Assembly (NCBI RefSeq): GCF_963678635.1
Contig: NC_087062.1
Location: 48,407,283 to 48,471,282 of the forward strand
DNA from: Symsagittifera roscoffensis
Taxonomy: Eukaryota > Xenacoelomorpha > Acoela > Convolutidae
Length of the DNA: 64,000 bases
Direction: 5' to 3'
The notes under the pieces are model-generated. The model was not told where the DNA came from. It saw only the letters and a program-made list of their open reading frames with translations, and ran no database searches. Made by a program: the position numbers and the translations under genes. Shown here piece after piece: positions 46,901-58,691 of the stretch (its first letter is position 1; every line of letters begins with the position of its first letter).

Positions 46901-49499
46901 AAGTATTTTGAAAAAAGAATAACTGGTCGCTGTGAAAAAAACCGAAGTATTCTTAGAACAAAGAATGGCTGGTCGCTGTAAAAACAAGTGAAGTGTTTTC
47001 AGAAAAAAAATGGCTGGTCGCTGTTGTGGATATAAGCGAAGTATTCTAATCTTAGAAAAAAGAATGGCTGGTCACTGTGAAAGCAACCGATTTATTCTCT
47101 AAAAAATGTCTGGCCCTGTGAAATTAACCGAAGTGTTTTTTTTTAAATGACTGGGCGCTGTAAAATGAACCGAAGTTTTTTAAAAGAAAATGGTTGGTCG
47201 CTGTGAAAGTAACCGAAGTATTTTTTAAAAAACGAATGACTGGTCGCTGTAAAATTAACTGAAGTATCTTAGAAAAAAGAGTGGCTGGTCGCTGTGAAAT
47301 TAGATGAAGTGATCTTAGAAAAAAGCATGGCTGGTCGCTGTGAAACTAATGGAAGTGTTGTAAAAAAAGAACGACTGGTCGCTGTGAAATTAACCGAAGT
47401 GTTCCTGGAAAAAAGAATGGCTGGTCGCTGTGAAAACACCTGAAGTGTTCTTAGAAAAAAAATGGCTGGTCGCTGTGAATTTAAAAGGAGTAATCTATCC
47501 TTAGAAAAAAGAATGGCTGGTCGCTGTAAAATCAACCGAAGTATTTAAAAAAAAATGGCTGGTCGCTGTGAAATTGACCAAAGCCTTTTTAAAAAAAGAA
47601 TGACTGGGCGCTGTAAAACTAACTGAAGTATCTTGGAAAGAAAAATGGCTGATCGCTGTGAAATTAACCGAAGTTTTCTTAGAAAAAAAGGCTGGTCGCT
47701 GTAAGCTAACCGAAGTATTTTTAAAAAAGAATGACTGGTCGCTGTGAAAATAACCGAAGTATTCTTAGAACAAAGAATGGCTGGTCGCTGTAAAAACAAC
47801 TGAAGTGTTTTCAGAAAAAAAACGGCTGGTCGCTGTTGTGGATATAAGTGAAGTATTCTAATCTTAGAAAAAAGAATGGCTGGTCACTGTGAAAGCAACC
47901 GAATTATTCTCTAAAAAATGGCTGGTCCCTGTGAAATTAACCGAAGTGTTTTTTTTTAAATGACTGGGCGCTGTAAAATGAACCGAAGTTTTTTAAAAGA
48001 AAATGGTTGGTCGCTGTGAAAGTAACCGAAGTATTTTTGAAAAAACGAATGACTGGGCGTTGTAAATTAACTGAAGTATCTTAAAAAAACAATGGCTGGT
48101 CGCTGTGAATTTAATCAAAGTATTCTTAGAAAAAAGAATGTCTGGTCACTGTGAAATCAACCAAATTATTCTCTAAAAAATGGCTGGTCCCTGTGAAATT
48201 AATCGAAGTATTTAAAAAAAAAAGGACTGGTCGCTGTGAAAATAACCGAAGTATTCCTGGAAAAAAGAATGGCTGGTCGCTGTGAAAACACCTGAAGTGT
48301 TCTTAGAAAAAAAATGGCTGGTCGCTGTGAATTTAAAAGGAGTAATCTATCCATAGAAAAAAGAATGGCTGGTCGCTGTAAAATCAACCGAAGTATTTAA
48401 AAAAAAATGGCTGGTCGCTGTGAAATTGACCAAAGCCTTTTTAAAAAAAGAATGACTGGGCGCTGTAAAACTAACTGAAGTATCTTAGAAAGAAGAATGG
48501 CTGATCGCTGTGAAATTAACCGAAGTTTTCTCAGAAAAAAAGGCTGGTCGCTGTAAGCTAACCGAAGTATTTTTAAAAAAGAATGACTGGTCGCTGTGAA
48601 AATAACCGAAGTATTCTTAGAACAAAGAATGGCTGGTCGCTGTAAAAACAACTGAAGTGTTTTCAGAAAAAAATGGCTGGTCGCTGTTGTGGATATAAGT
48701 GAAGTATTCTAATCTTAGAAAAAAGAATGGCTGGTCACTGTGAAGTCAACCGAATTATTCTCTAAAAAATGGCTGGTCCCTGTGAAATTAACCGAAGTGT
48801 TTTTTTTTTAAATGACTGGGCGCTGTAAAATGAACCGAAGTTTTTTAAAAGAAAATGGTTGATCGCTGTGAAAGTAGCCGAAGTATTTTTTAAAAAACGA
48901 ATGACTGGGCGTTGTAAATTAACTGAAGTATCTTAAAAAAACAATGGCTGGTCGCTGTGAATTTAATCGAAGTATTCTTAGAAATAAGAATGTCTGGTCA
49001 CTCTGAAATCAACCAAATTATTCTCTAAAAAATGGCTGGTCCCTGTGAAATTAATCGAAGTATTTAAAAAAAAAGGACTGGTCGCTGTGAAAATAACAGA
49101 AGTACTCCTAGAAAAAAGATTGGCTGGTCGCTGTAAAAACAACTGAGTTGTTCTCAGAAAAAAATGGCTGGTCGCTGTGAAATATAAGTAAGTATTCTGT
49201 TCTTAGAGAAAAGAATGGCTGGTTGCTGTGAAATCAACCGAGTTATTTTAAAAAAAAGTAGCAGGTCGCTGTGAAATTAACCGAAGTATTTTTTTTGAAA
49301 AAAAAAATGACTGGGCACTGTAAAATTAACCGAAGAAGTATTCTTAGAAAGAAGAATGACTGGTCGCTGTAAAAGTAAATGAAGTATCTTAGAAAAAAGA
49401 ATGTCGGGTCGCTGTGAAATTAACCGAAGTATTCTTAGAAAAAAAAGCATGATTGGTCGCTGTGAAACTAACCAAAACGTTGTAAAAAAACAATGACTG

Positions 49500-52400
49500 G
49501 TCGCTGTGAAATTAACGGAAGTATTCCTAGAAAAAAGAAAGGCTGGTCGCTGTGAAACCTTCTGAAGTGTTCTCAGAAAGAAGAATGGCTGGTCGCTGTG
49601 AAATTAAAAGAAATATTCTACTCTTAGAAAAAAGAATGACTGGTCGCTGTAAAATAAACCGCAGTATTTTTTTCAAAAAAGAATGGCTGGTCGCTGTGAA
49701 ATTGACCAAAGTCTTTATAAAAAAAAGAAAGACTGGGCGCGGTAAAATTAACTGAAGTATCTTAGAAAGAAGAATGGCTGGTCGCTGTGAATTGAAACGA
49801 AGTATTCTTAGAAAAAAAGCCTGGTCGCTGTAAACTAACCGAAGTTTTCTCAGAAAAAAAAATGGCTGGTCACTGTGAATATAAGCGAAGTATTTTATTC
49901 TTAGAAAAAAGAATGGCTGGTCACTGTGAATGTAAGCGAAGTATTCTACTCTTAGAAAAAAAAATGGCTGGTCGCTGTGAAACTAAGCGAAGTGTTTTTC
50001 TAAAAAATGACTGGGCGCTGCAAAATGAACCGAAGTCTTTTTTTAAGGAAATGGCTGGGCAGTGTAAAATTAACCAAAGAAGTTTTCTTAGAAAGAAGAT
50101 TGACTGGTCGCTGTAAAAGTAACTGAAGTATCTTAGAAAGAAAGAATGGATGTTCTCTGTGAAATTAACCGAAGCATTCTTAGAGAGAAGGTTGACTGGT
50201 CGCTGTAAAATTAACTGAAGTATCTTAGAAGAAAAAATGGCTGGTCGCTGTAAAATTAACCGAGATATTCTTGGAAAAAAGCATGGCTGGTCGCTCTGAA
50301 ACTAACCAAAGTGTTGTAAAAAAAAAGAATGACTGGTCGCTGTGAAATTAACCAAAGTATTCCTAGAAAAGAGAATGGCTGGTCGCTGTGAAAACAATTG
50401 AAGTGTTCTTAGAAAAAAGAATGGCTGGTCGCTGTGAAATTAAAAGATGTATTCTATTCTTAGAAAAAAGAATGGCTGGTCGCTGTAAAATCAACTGGTG
50501 TATTTTTAAAAAAAGAATGGCTGATCGCTCTGAAATTGACCAAAGTCTTTTTGAAAAAAGAATGACTGGTCGCTGTAAAATTAACTGAAGTATCTTAGAA
50601 ACAAAAAATGGCTGGTCGCTGTGAATTTAACCGAAGTAATCTTAGAAAAAAAGCTGGTCACTGTAAACTAAACCGAAGTATTTTTAAAAAAGAATGACTG
50701 GTCGCTGTGAAAATAATCGAAGTATTCCTAGAACAAAGAGTGGCTGGTCGCTGTAAAAACAACTGAAGTGTTCTGGTAAAAAGTGACTGGTCGCTGTGAA
50801 ATAAAACGAAGTTTTCAATTCTTAGAAAAAAGAATGGCTGGTCGCTGTGAAAACACTTGAAGTGTTCTTAGAAAAAAGAATGGCTGGTCGCTGTGAAATT
50901 AAAAGATGTATTCTATTCTTAGAAAAAAGAATGGCTGGTCGCTGTAAAATCAACCGGTGTATTTTTAAAAAAAGATTGGCTGATCGCTCTGAAATTGACC
51001 AAAGTCTTTTTGAAAAAAGAATAACTGGTCGCTGTAAAATTAACTGAAGTATCTTAGAAAGAAAAATGGCTGGTCGCTGTGAATTTAACCGAAGTAATCT
51101 TAGAAAAAAAGCTGGTCACTGTAAACTAACCGAAGTATTTTTAAAAAAGAATGACTGGTCGCTGTGAAAATAATCGAAGTATTCCTAGAACAAAGAATGG
51201 CTGGTCGCTGTAAAAACAACTGAAGTGTTCTGGTAAAAAGTGGCTGGTCGCTGTGAAATAAAACGCAGTTTTCAATTCTTAGAAAAAAGAATGGCTGGTT
51301 GCTGTGAAATCAACCGAACTCTTTTTTTTTTAAATGGCTAGTCGCTGTGAAATTAACCGAAGTTTTTTTTAAAAAAAAAGACTGGGCGCTGTAAAATTAA
51401 CCAAAGAACTTTTAAAAAAGAATGGCTGCTTGCTGTGAAAACAACCGAGTTAATATTAGAATGCAGAATGACTGGTAGCTTTAAAATTAACTGAAGTATT
51501 TTAGGAAAAAGAATGGCTAGTCGCTGTGAAGGTAACCGAAGTATATTTAGAAAGAAGAATGACTGGCCACTAAAAAATTAACTGAAATATCTTGGAAAAA
51601 AGAATGGCTGGTCGCTGTGAAATTAACCGAAGTACTTTTTTTTGAAAAAAAAAATGACTGGGCACGGTAAAATTAACCGAAGAAGTATTCTTAGAAAGAT
51701 GAATGACTGGTGGCTGTGAAAGTAAATGAAGTATCTTAGAAAAAAAAATGGCGGGTCGCTGTGAAATTAACCGAAGTATTCTTAGAAAAAAAGCATGGCT
51801 GGTCGCTGTGAAACTAACCAAAATTTTGTAAAAAAAACAATGACTGGTCGCTGTGAAATTAACGGAAGTATTCCTAGAAAAAAGAATGACTGGTCGCTGT
51901 GAAATTAATCGAAGTATTCCTAGAACAAAGAATGGCTGGTCGCTGTAAAAACAACTGAAGTGTTCTGGTAAAAAGTGGCTGGTCGCTGTGAAATAAAACG
52001 AAGTTTTCAATTCTTAGAAAAAAGAATGGCTGGTTGCTGTGAAATCAACCGAACTGTTTTTTTTTGAAATGGCTAGTCGCTGTGAAATTAACCGAGATTT
52101 TTTTTAAAAAAAAAAGACTGGGCGCTGTAAAATTAACCAAAGAACTTTTAAAAAAGAATGGCTGCTTGCTGTGAAAACAACCGAGTTAATATTAGAAAGC
52201 AGAATGACTGGTAGCTTTAAAATTAACTGAAGTATTTTAGGAAAAAGAATGGCTAGTCGCTGTGAAGGTAACCGAAGTATATTTAGAAAGAAGAATGACT
52301 GGCCACTAAAAAATTAACTGAAATATCTTGGAAAAAAGAATGGCTGGTCGCTGTGAAATTAACCGAAGTACTTTTTTTTGAAAAAAAAAATGACTGGGCA

Positions 52401-54860
52401 CGGTAAAATTAACCGAAGAAGTATTCTGAGAAAGATGAATGACTGGTGGCTGTGAAAGTAAATGAAGTATCTTAGAAAAACAAATGGCGGGTCGCTGTGA
52501 AATTAACCGAAGTATTCTTAGAAAAAAAGCATGGCTGGTCGCTGTGAAACTAACCAAAATTTTGTAAAAAAAACAATGACTGGTCGCTGTGAAACTAACG
52601 GAAGTATTCCTAGAAAAAAGAAAGGCTGGTCGCTGTGAAATTTTCTGAAGTGTTCTCAGAAAGAAGAATGGCTGGTCGCTGTGAAATTAAAAAAAATATT
52701 CTACTCTTAGAAAAAAGAATGACTGGTTGCTGTAAAATAAACCGCAGTATTTTTTTCAAAAAAGAATGGCTGGTCGCTGTGAAATTGACCAAAGTCTTTA
52801 TTAAAAAAAGAAAGACTGGGCGCGGTAAAGTTAACTGAAGTATCTTAGAAAGAAGAATGGCTGGTCGCTGTGAATTGAAACCAAGTATTCTTAGAAAAAA
52901 AGCCTGGTCGCTGTAAACTAACCGAAGTTTTCTCAGAAAAAAAAATGGCTGGTCACTGTGAATATAAGCGAAGTATTCTATTCTTAGAAAAAAGACTGGC
53001 TGGTCACTGTGAATATAAGCGAAGTATTCTATTCTTAGAAAAAAGAATGGCTGGTCGCTGTGAAACTAACCGAAGTGTTTTTCTAAAAAATGACTGGGCG
53101 CTGCAAAATGAACCGAAGTCTTTTTTTAAGGAAATGGCTGGGCAGTGTAAAATTAACCAAAGAAGTTTTCTTAGAAAGAAGATTGACTGGTCGCTGTAAA
53201 ATTAACTGAAGTATCTTAGAAGAAAAAATGGCTGGTCGCTGTAAAATTAACCGAGATATTCTTAGAAAAAAGCATGGCTGGTCGCTCTGAAACTAACCGA
53301 AGTGTTGTAAAAAAAAAGAATGACTGGTCGCTGTGAAATTAACCAAAGTATTCCTAGAAAAAAGAATGGCTGGTCGCTGTGAAAACACTTGAAGTGTTCT
53401 TAGAAAAAAGAATGGCTGGTCGCTGTGAAATTAAAAGATGTATTCTATTCTTACAAAAAAGAATGGCTGGTCGCTGTAAAATCAACAGGTGTATTTTTAA
53501 AAAAAGAATGGCTGATCGCTCTGAAATTGACCAAAGTCTTTTTGAGAAAAGAATGACTGGTCGCTGTAAAATTAACTGAAGTATCTTAGAAAAAAGAATG
53601 GCTGTTCACTGTGAAATTAACCGAAGCATTCTTAGAGAGAAGATTGAGTGGTCGCTGTAAAATTAACTGAAGTATCTTAGAAGAAAAAATGGCTGGTCGC
53701 TGTGAGAGTATCCGAAACTTTTTTAAAAAAAGAATGACTGGGAATTGTAAAATTAATTGAAATATCTTAAAAAAAGAATGGCTGGTCGTTGTGAAATTAA
53801 CGGAAGTATTCCTAGAAAAAAGAAAGGCTGGTCGCTGTGAAATTTTCTGAAGTGTTCTCAGAAAGAAGAATGGCTGGTCGCTGTGAAATTAAAAGAAATA
53901 TTCTACTCTTAGAAAAAAGAATGACTGGTCGCTGTAAAATAAACCGCAGTATTTTTTTCAAAAAAGAATGGCTGGTCGCTGTGAAATTGACCAAAGTCTT
54001 TATTAAAAAAAGAAAGACTGGGCGCGGTAAAGTTAACTGAAGTATCTTAGAAAGAAGAATGGCTGGTCGCTGTGAATTGAAACGAAGTATTCTTAGAAAA
54101 AAAGCCTGGTCGCTGTAAGCTAACCGAAGTTTTCTCAGAAAAAAAATGGCTGGTCACTGTGAATATAAGCGAAGTATTCTAGTCTTAGAAAAAAGAATGG
54201 CTGGTCACTGTAAATATAAGCGAAGTTTTATATTCTTAGAAAAAAGAATGGCTGGTCGCTGTGAAACTAACCGAAGTGTTTTTCTAAAAAATGACTGGGC
54301 GCTGCAAAATGAACCGAAGTCTTTTTTTAAGGAAATGGCTGGGCAGTGTAAAATTAACCAAAGAAGTTTTCTTAGAAAGAAGATTGACTGGTCGCTGTAA
54401 AAGTAACTGAAGTATCTTAGAAAAAAAAATGGCTGTTCGCTGTGAAATTAACCGAAGCATTCTTAGAGAGAAGATTGAGTGGTCGCTGTAAAATTAACTG
54501 AAGTACCTTAGAAGAAAAAATGGCTGGTCGCTGTAAAATTAACCGAGATATTCTTAGAAAAAAGCATGGCTGGTTGCTCTGAAACTAACGGAAGTGTTGT
54601 AAAAAAAGAATGACTGGTCGCTGTGAAATTAACCGAAGTATTCCTAGAAAAAAGAATGGCTGGTTGCTGTGAAAACACTTGAAGTGTTCTTAGAAAAAAG
54701 AATGGCTGGTCGCTGTGAAATTAAAAGATGTATTCTATTCTTACAAAAAAGAATGGCTGGTCGCTGTAAAATCAACCGGTGTATTTTTAAAAAAAGAATG
54801 GCTGATCGCTCTGAAATTGACCAAAGTCTTTTTGAGAAGAATGACTGGTCGCTGTAAAAT
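49500..54860. repeat. Nested higher-order repeats in the distal satellite
   Basis: Runs of monomers with the same variant order recur: about 49500-50600 at +3083 (52600-53580) and again at +1202 (53800-54860); 50388-50588 at +459; and the 51570-52010 segment at +736. Similar local doublings are at 45765/46526 (+761) and 47269/48199 (+930). The distal half of the array has clearly grown by unequal exchange of blocks of many monomers. Confidence 0.75.
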
Positions 54861-55604
54861 TAACTGAAGTATCTTAGAAAGAAAAATGGCTGGTCGCTGT
54901 GAATTTAACCGAAGTAATCTTAGAAAAAAAGCTAGTCACTGTAAACTAACCGAAATATTTTTAAAAAAGAATGACTGGTCGCTGTGAAAATAATCGAAGT
55001 ATTCCTAGAACAAAGAATGGCTGGTCGCTGTAAAAACAACTGAAGTGTTCTGGTAAAAAGTGGCTGGTCGCTGTGAAATAAAACGAAGTTTTCAATTCTT
55101 AGAAAAAAGAATGGCTGGTTGCTGTGAAATCAACCGAACTGTTTTTTTTTTAAATGGCTAGTCGCTGTGAAATTAACCGAAGTTTTTTTTCAAAAAAAGA
55201 TTGGGCGCTGTAAAATTAACCAAAGAACTTTTAAAAAAGAATGGCTGCTCGCTGTGAAAACAACCGAGTTAATTTTAGAAAGCAGAATGACTGGTAGCTT
55301 TAAAATTAACTGAAATATTTTAGGAAAAGGAATGGCTGGTCGCTGTGAAGGTAACCGAAGTATATTTAGAAAGAAGAATGACTGGCCACTAAAAAATTAA
55401 CTGAAATATCTTGGAAAAAAGAATGGCTGGTCGCTGTGAAATTAACCGAAGTATTCCTGGAAAAAAAGCATGATTGATCGTTGTGAAACTAACCGAAGTA
55501 TTGTTAAAACAAGAAAGTCTGATCGCTGTGAAAATTACCGAATTCTTCTTAAAAAAAAATGACTGGTCGCTGTAAAATTAACTGATGTATCTTAGAAATG
55601 GCTG

Positions 55605-56688
55605 GTGAGCTCGGCTCGTATTCTTCTTTTGCATCCGTGAAATGCACTCTCCTCGTGAAGCTAGATTTCGACTTGATCCTGACTTCCTCAGTGGTTTGGT
55701 TCTGATTGAGTGTTCCATATTCAGTGAACGAAGTTCTCAACAAGACCTCCTTCGGCATCGAGCTCACCAGCTGGTTGACTATCGACCTGCAATCCCGTTC
55801 AACGCCTCGGCTGCAAATGGACACTGGCCTCTTCTCTGTTCTCTCGGTGACAGTCAACCGCTGCATGGTCTCCATCCACTCACGATCATGCCTATCCACT
55901 TCCCTGTCCAACAAGTCACGGAGTTTTCCCATGACGTCCGGCGCCACGTTCACCGTCCTGTTCAATAGAACCATGCTGTTTATACCTAGTCTGGTAAGTT
56001 CTTGCTGTACCAAGTTGGATCGGACCAGCAGATCCAACGGAACGGGCTCGCCTCTGGCTAAAAGCTTTATCTCCGCGGCCGTCTCCACTGGAAGGTCAGG
56101 GTGTCCGGGTATAGGATGCCCTGACTTGTCTAACCACCTAGTAAGTGGCAGTTTGTCGTAGGTTTCTTTGTCCAGAAAGGAAAACCCGTCTTTGATTTCT
56201 GATTGGTTAGCCTGTTTCTCCTCGAGGCGCTCATAAAGTTCTGTCTTTTTACTGAGGCTATCTGCGTTCTGGTGCTTGTCACGGGTACGGTGCTCTATGA
56301 TCATGTGGTATCCATCTAGGCGCACGATCCAACGACCAATATAACTTTGGTCCATCGAATAGGTTTTCACTCCCGTTCTCCCGTTCCACTCCTGCTCCTG
56401 GTGAAGTATGCCCGATATCGCAACCACTGATGCATCCGTATCCAGCACGAACATCCCCTTCTCTGTTGGCATGCCGAGGACCGGTGCCTCGCAAAGTTCA
56501 CGTTTGATGTTTTCAAATGAAACTTGTGCCTCATCAGTCCAAGTGAACTTTTTGCCCTTGTTTCTCATCAACCTCTGCATGGGGTATATTTTGTCAGTAT
56601 ACCCCTTGATGAACTCTCGATAATGATTAGCGAATCCCAAAAAACTCATCAGCTGTGTATCTGTTTTAGGTGCCTTCCAGGTCAGCAC
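55605..56688 (-). pseudogene. Retroelement B RNase H remnant and linker, fused to satellite
   Basis: The frame begins with the RT thumb (LTWKAPKTDTQLMSFLGFAN), then FVLDTDASVVAISGILHQ, the first Asp region of RNase H. Immediately after QEQEWNGRTG the sequence jumps to KTYSMDQSYIGRW, so about 70 residues of the RNase H core are deleted near 56375. IIEHRTRDKHQNADSLSKK, the C-terminal RNase H signature, follows, then the pre-integrase linker. At about 55600 the frame runs into satellite sequence. No integrase remains. Confidence 0.85.
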
Positions 56689-58691
56689 CGCTTCAACCGC
56701 TTCGGGATCTGGTTTACTCCATGTTTGTCCACCAGGCGGCCCAGATACTTTATGGAATCCCTGAGGATTTCACACTTAGAGGGTTTACATTTCAGACCCG
56801 CCTGCTTCATGCAAGAAAACACCTCCTCCAACCTCTCTATGTGGTCTTCTAAGGTTGGTGTTGCAATCACGACATCATCGACATAACACATGATGAGATT
56901 CCCGTATTTCTTAGTGACGCTCGTGAGTGCCTGGGCCATCAGTCGCTGGAATGTGGCCGTCGCGTTGCACAATCCGAATTGCATCCTCTTCCACTGGAAC
57001 AATCCCAGCTCACACGCGAAGCCTGTTTTCTCTCGATCTTGCTTTCTGAGTGGCACTTGCCAGAACGCAGAGCCCAAATCCAACGTCGTGAAGAACTTCG
57101 CGTCTCCCAGCTTGGATAGGCTCTCATCGATGCGGGGAATCAGGTATGCGTCCTTTATAGTCACTGCTTTCAGATAACGGAAATCACAACAAAATCTGAG
57201 TTGTCCCCCTTTCTTTTTCGCCATGACCACGCCACAAGCCCATGGGGACTTCGACGGCTCGATCATGTCATACTCCATTAACATCTCGATTTCCTTCCTA
57301 CACGCTTCTGACTTGTTTGGAGTCATTCTTCTCGCCCCTCCCCTATGAGGTACCGAGCCCTCTTCTATCTCAATCTCGTGTTCTACAAAATTACAACAAC
57401 CTATGTCGGCCTTATGTTTCGAAAAAACGTCTGCGTTCCGATTTAGCACCGCTCTGAGCGAATCTAGTTCCTTGTCTGATATTTTACACTTCAAATGTTC
57501 TATCTCAGGTAGAATTATAAGGACAGGTATATTCGCTGCTAACTCTGCTTCTGTCGGCCTCTCAGGAAAGTTGGAACAACTAGACAGCCCATCATCTGTT
57601 TCCGACTTCATTGAAAACAATTTCCTAGAAGATTTCAATTCACTCACTCTCTTCATTATACATTCTTGGTTCGCATGCAATGGACATTTAGTTACATCAA
57701 ACTTTTTCAAGTACTCCACACTCTGAAAGTCTGTGTTCAGAGGCAAAGCGTAGCCAAGTTTCTTTCCCCTCTGTATTGTCACTGTTGTTGCTTCTGTGTT
57801 CAATAACACACTCACACACAGTCCGCTCCGAGTGAGTGAGAAGCTTCTTCCTAAAATAGCCGAGCTTTTACTGTTTGGATTTGGTACCAGACACACCTGT
57901 CTGTCATTGCTGAGTTCATTCAAGTTCCTCATCCTAAACGTCGCTACTACGGCTTGGTTTGGTTTTAATCTAACTTTTCGATCCAGAAAAATTGGCACCT
58001 TGGCCTGGTTAATTAAGATCTTATTAAGGGGTCTCTTTTCATACGTTCTCTCAGGATCCTTGATCCTAATCAACCCGTCATTGAGATCGACCGTGACGTC
58101 AAAATTGCGCACGAGATCCCTTCCTAAGATGAACTGATCGGATTCGTCCAAATTCTCCACTACCAGGAAGCTCATCCAAAGATGTCTTCCTCCGAGTTGC
58201 AGTGAAATGATCGGGGTTCGTCCAGTCACATAGATCGCTCCCTGATTGGCAGCTGCCAACCTGATGTTTGTCGGTATGAGATCCGACCTTTCGAAACCCA
58301 TGTCGGTCCAAGTTTTGACTGGCATGACACTAACCACTGCTCCCGTGTCTAGCAATCCCTTTACTGAAAGTTGCCTGCCTTGCACGTCCAGCACGTGCGC
58401 AGCCAGATCGGCCTCGCAACCTATATGCACCGCATCTTGTTCGAGCATCGCGTTGTGTCCGATTCGTCTAACCTTCAGCTCCTCTTGACCAATGTATATC
58501 CGGCCAACCTGATCGTTCGCATCAGTTATGTGAGCTTTCGTGTAGATATTGATGCCATCCACAATCATTAGGATCGTGTAAGGGCCATGGACATCGATAT
58601 AATGTCCATCCACTTTCATCAGCCTCGGACCTCCCGTTGTGAGCAGCGCTCGCACTGCCCTGGAGTCCAGTTTGGGATCTTTCTCCTTCAG
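56682..58691 (-). pseudogene. Retroelement B protease and reverse transcriptase
   Basis: The frame continues gag after the TAA at 58694-58692. It reads a protease active site LLDTGAVVSVMP (about 58360-58325) and a second protease motif FILGRDLV (about 58135-58110). The RT follows: WACGVVMAKKKGGQLRFCCD, then FFTTLDLGSAFWQVPL with the first catalytic Asp, then MCYVDDVVIA (catalytic YVDD, about 56890-56862), then KCEILRDSIKYLG. All RT motifs are present in one unbroken frame of 657 codons from Met 58655. The frame ends at 56682 after a one-base shift, and the next segment (56688 downward) carries on the same protein. Confidence 0.9.

Larger units (their letters stand above)
34081..55600. repeat. 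Satellite array, degenerate 44-48-bp monomer, ~21.5 kb
   Basis: The core GAATGGCTGGTCGCTGTGAA, followed by a variable ATTAACCGAAGTATTC part and an A-rich AGAAAAAA end, repeats with a period of 44-48 bases through the region, roughly 450 units. Variants alternate (GACTGGTCGCTGTAAAATT with GAAGTATCTTAG; GACTGGGCGCTATAAAATT). The period is not a multiple of three, so the many 60-146-codon frames seen on both strands (MAGRCEI- and ISQRPAI-type repeats) are by-products. It is interrupted only by the 750-bp block copies. No gene, no centromere-type longer monomer seen. Confidence 0.95.

Noticed and set aside
34081-55600. Dozens of 60-146-codon frames with repeated MAGRCEI / ISQRPAI / FTATSHSFF motifs, resembling repeat proteins
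   Set aside because: They are all translations of the ~46-bp satellite in successive frames on both strands. The period is not a multiple of three and stops fall at monomer changes, so they are not genes.
34081-55600. Regular short repeats suggesting a CRISPR array
   Set aside because: There are no unique spacers between constant repeats; the whole monomer is repeated with drift, and the setting is eukaryotic.
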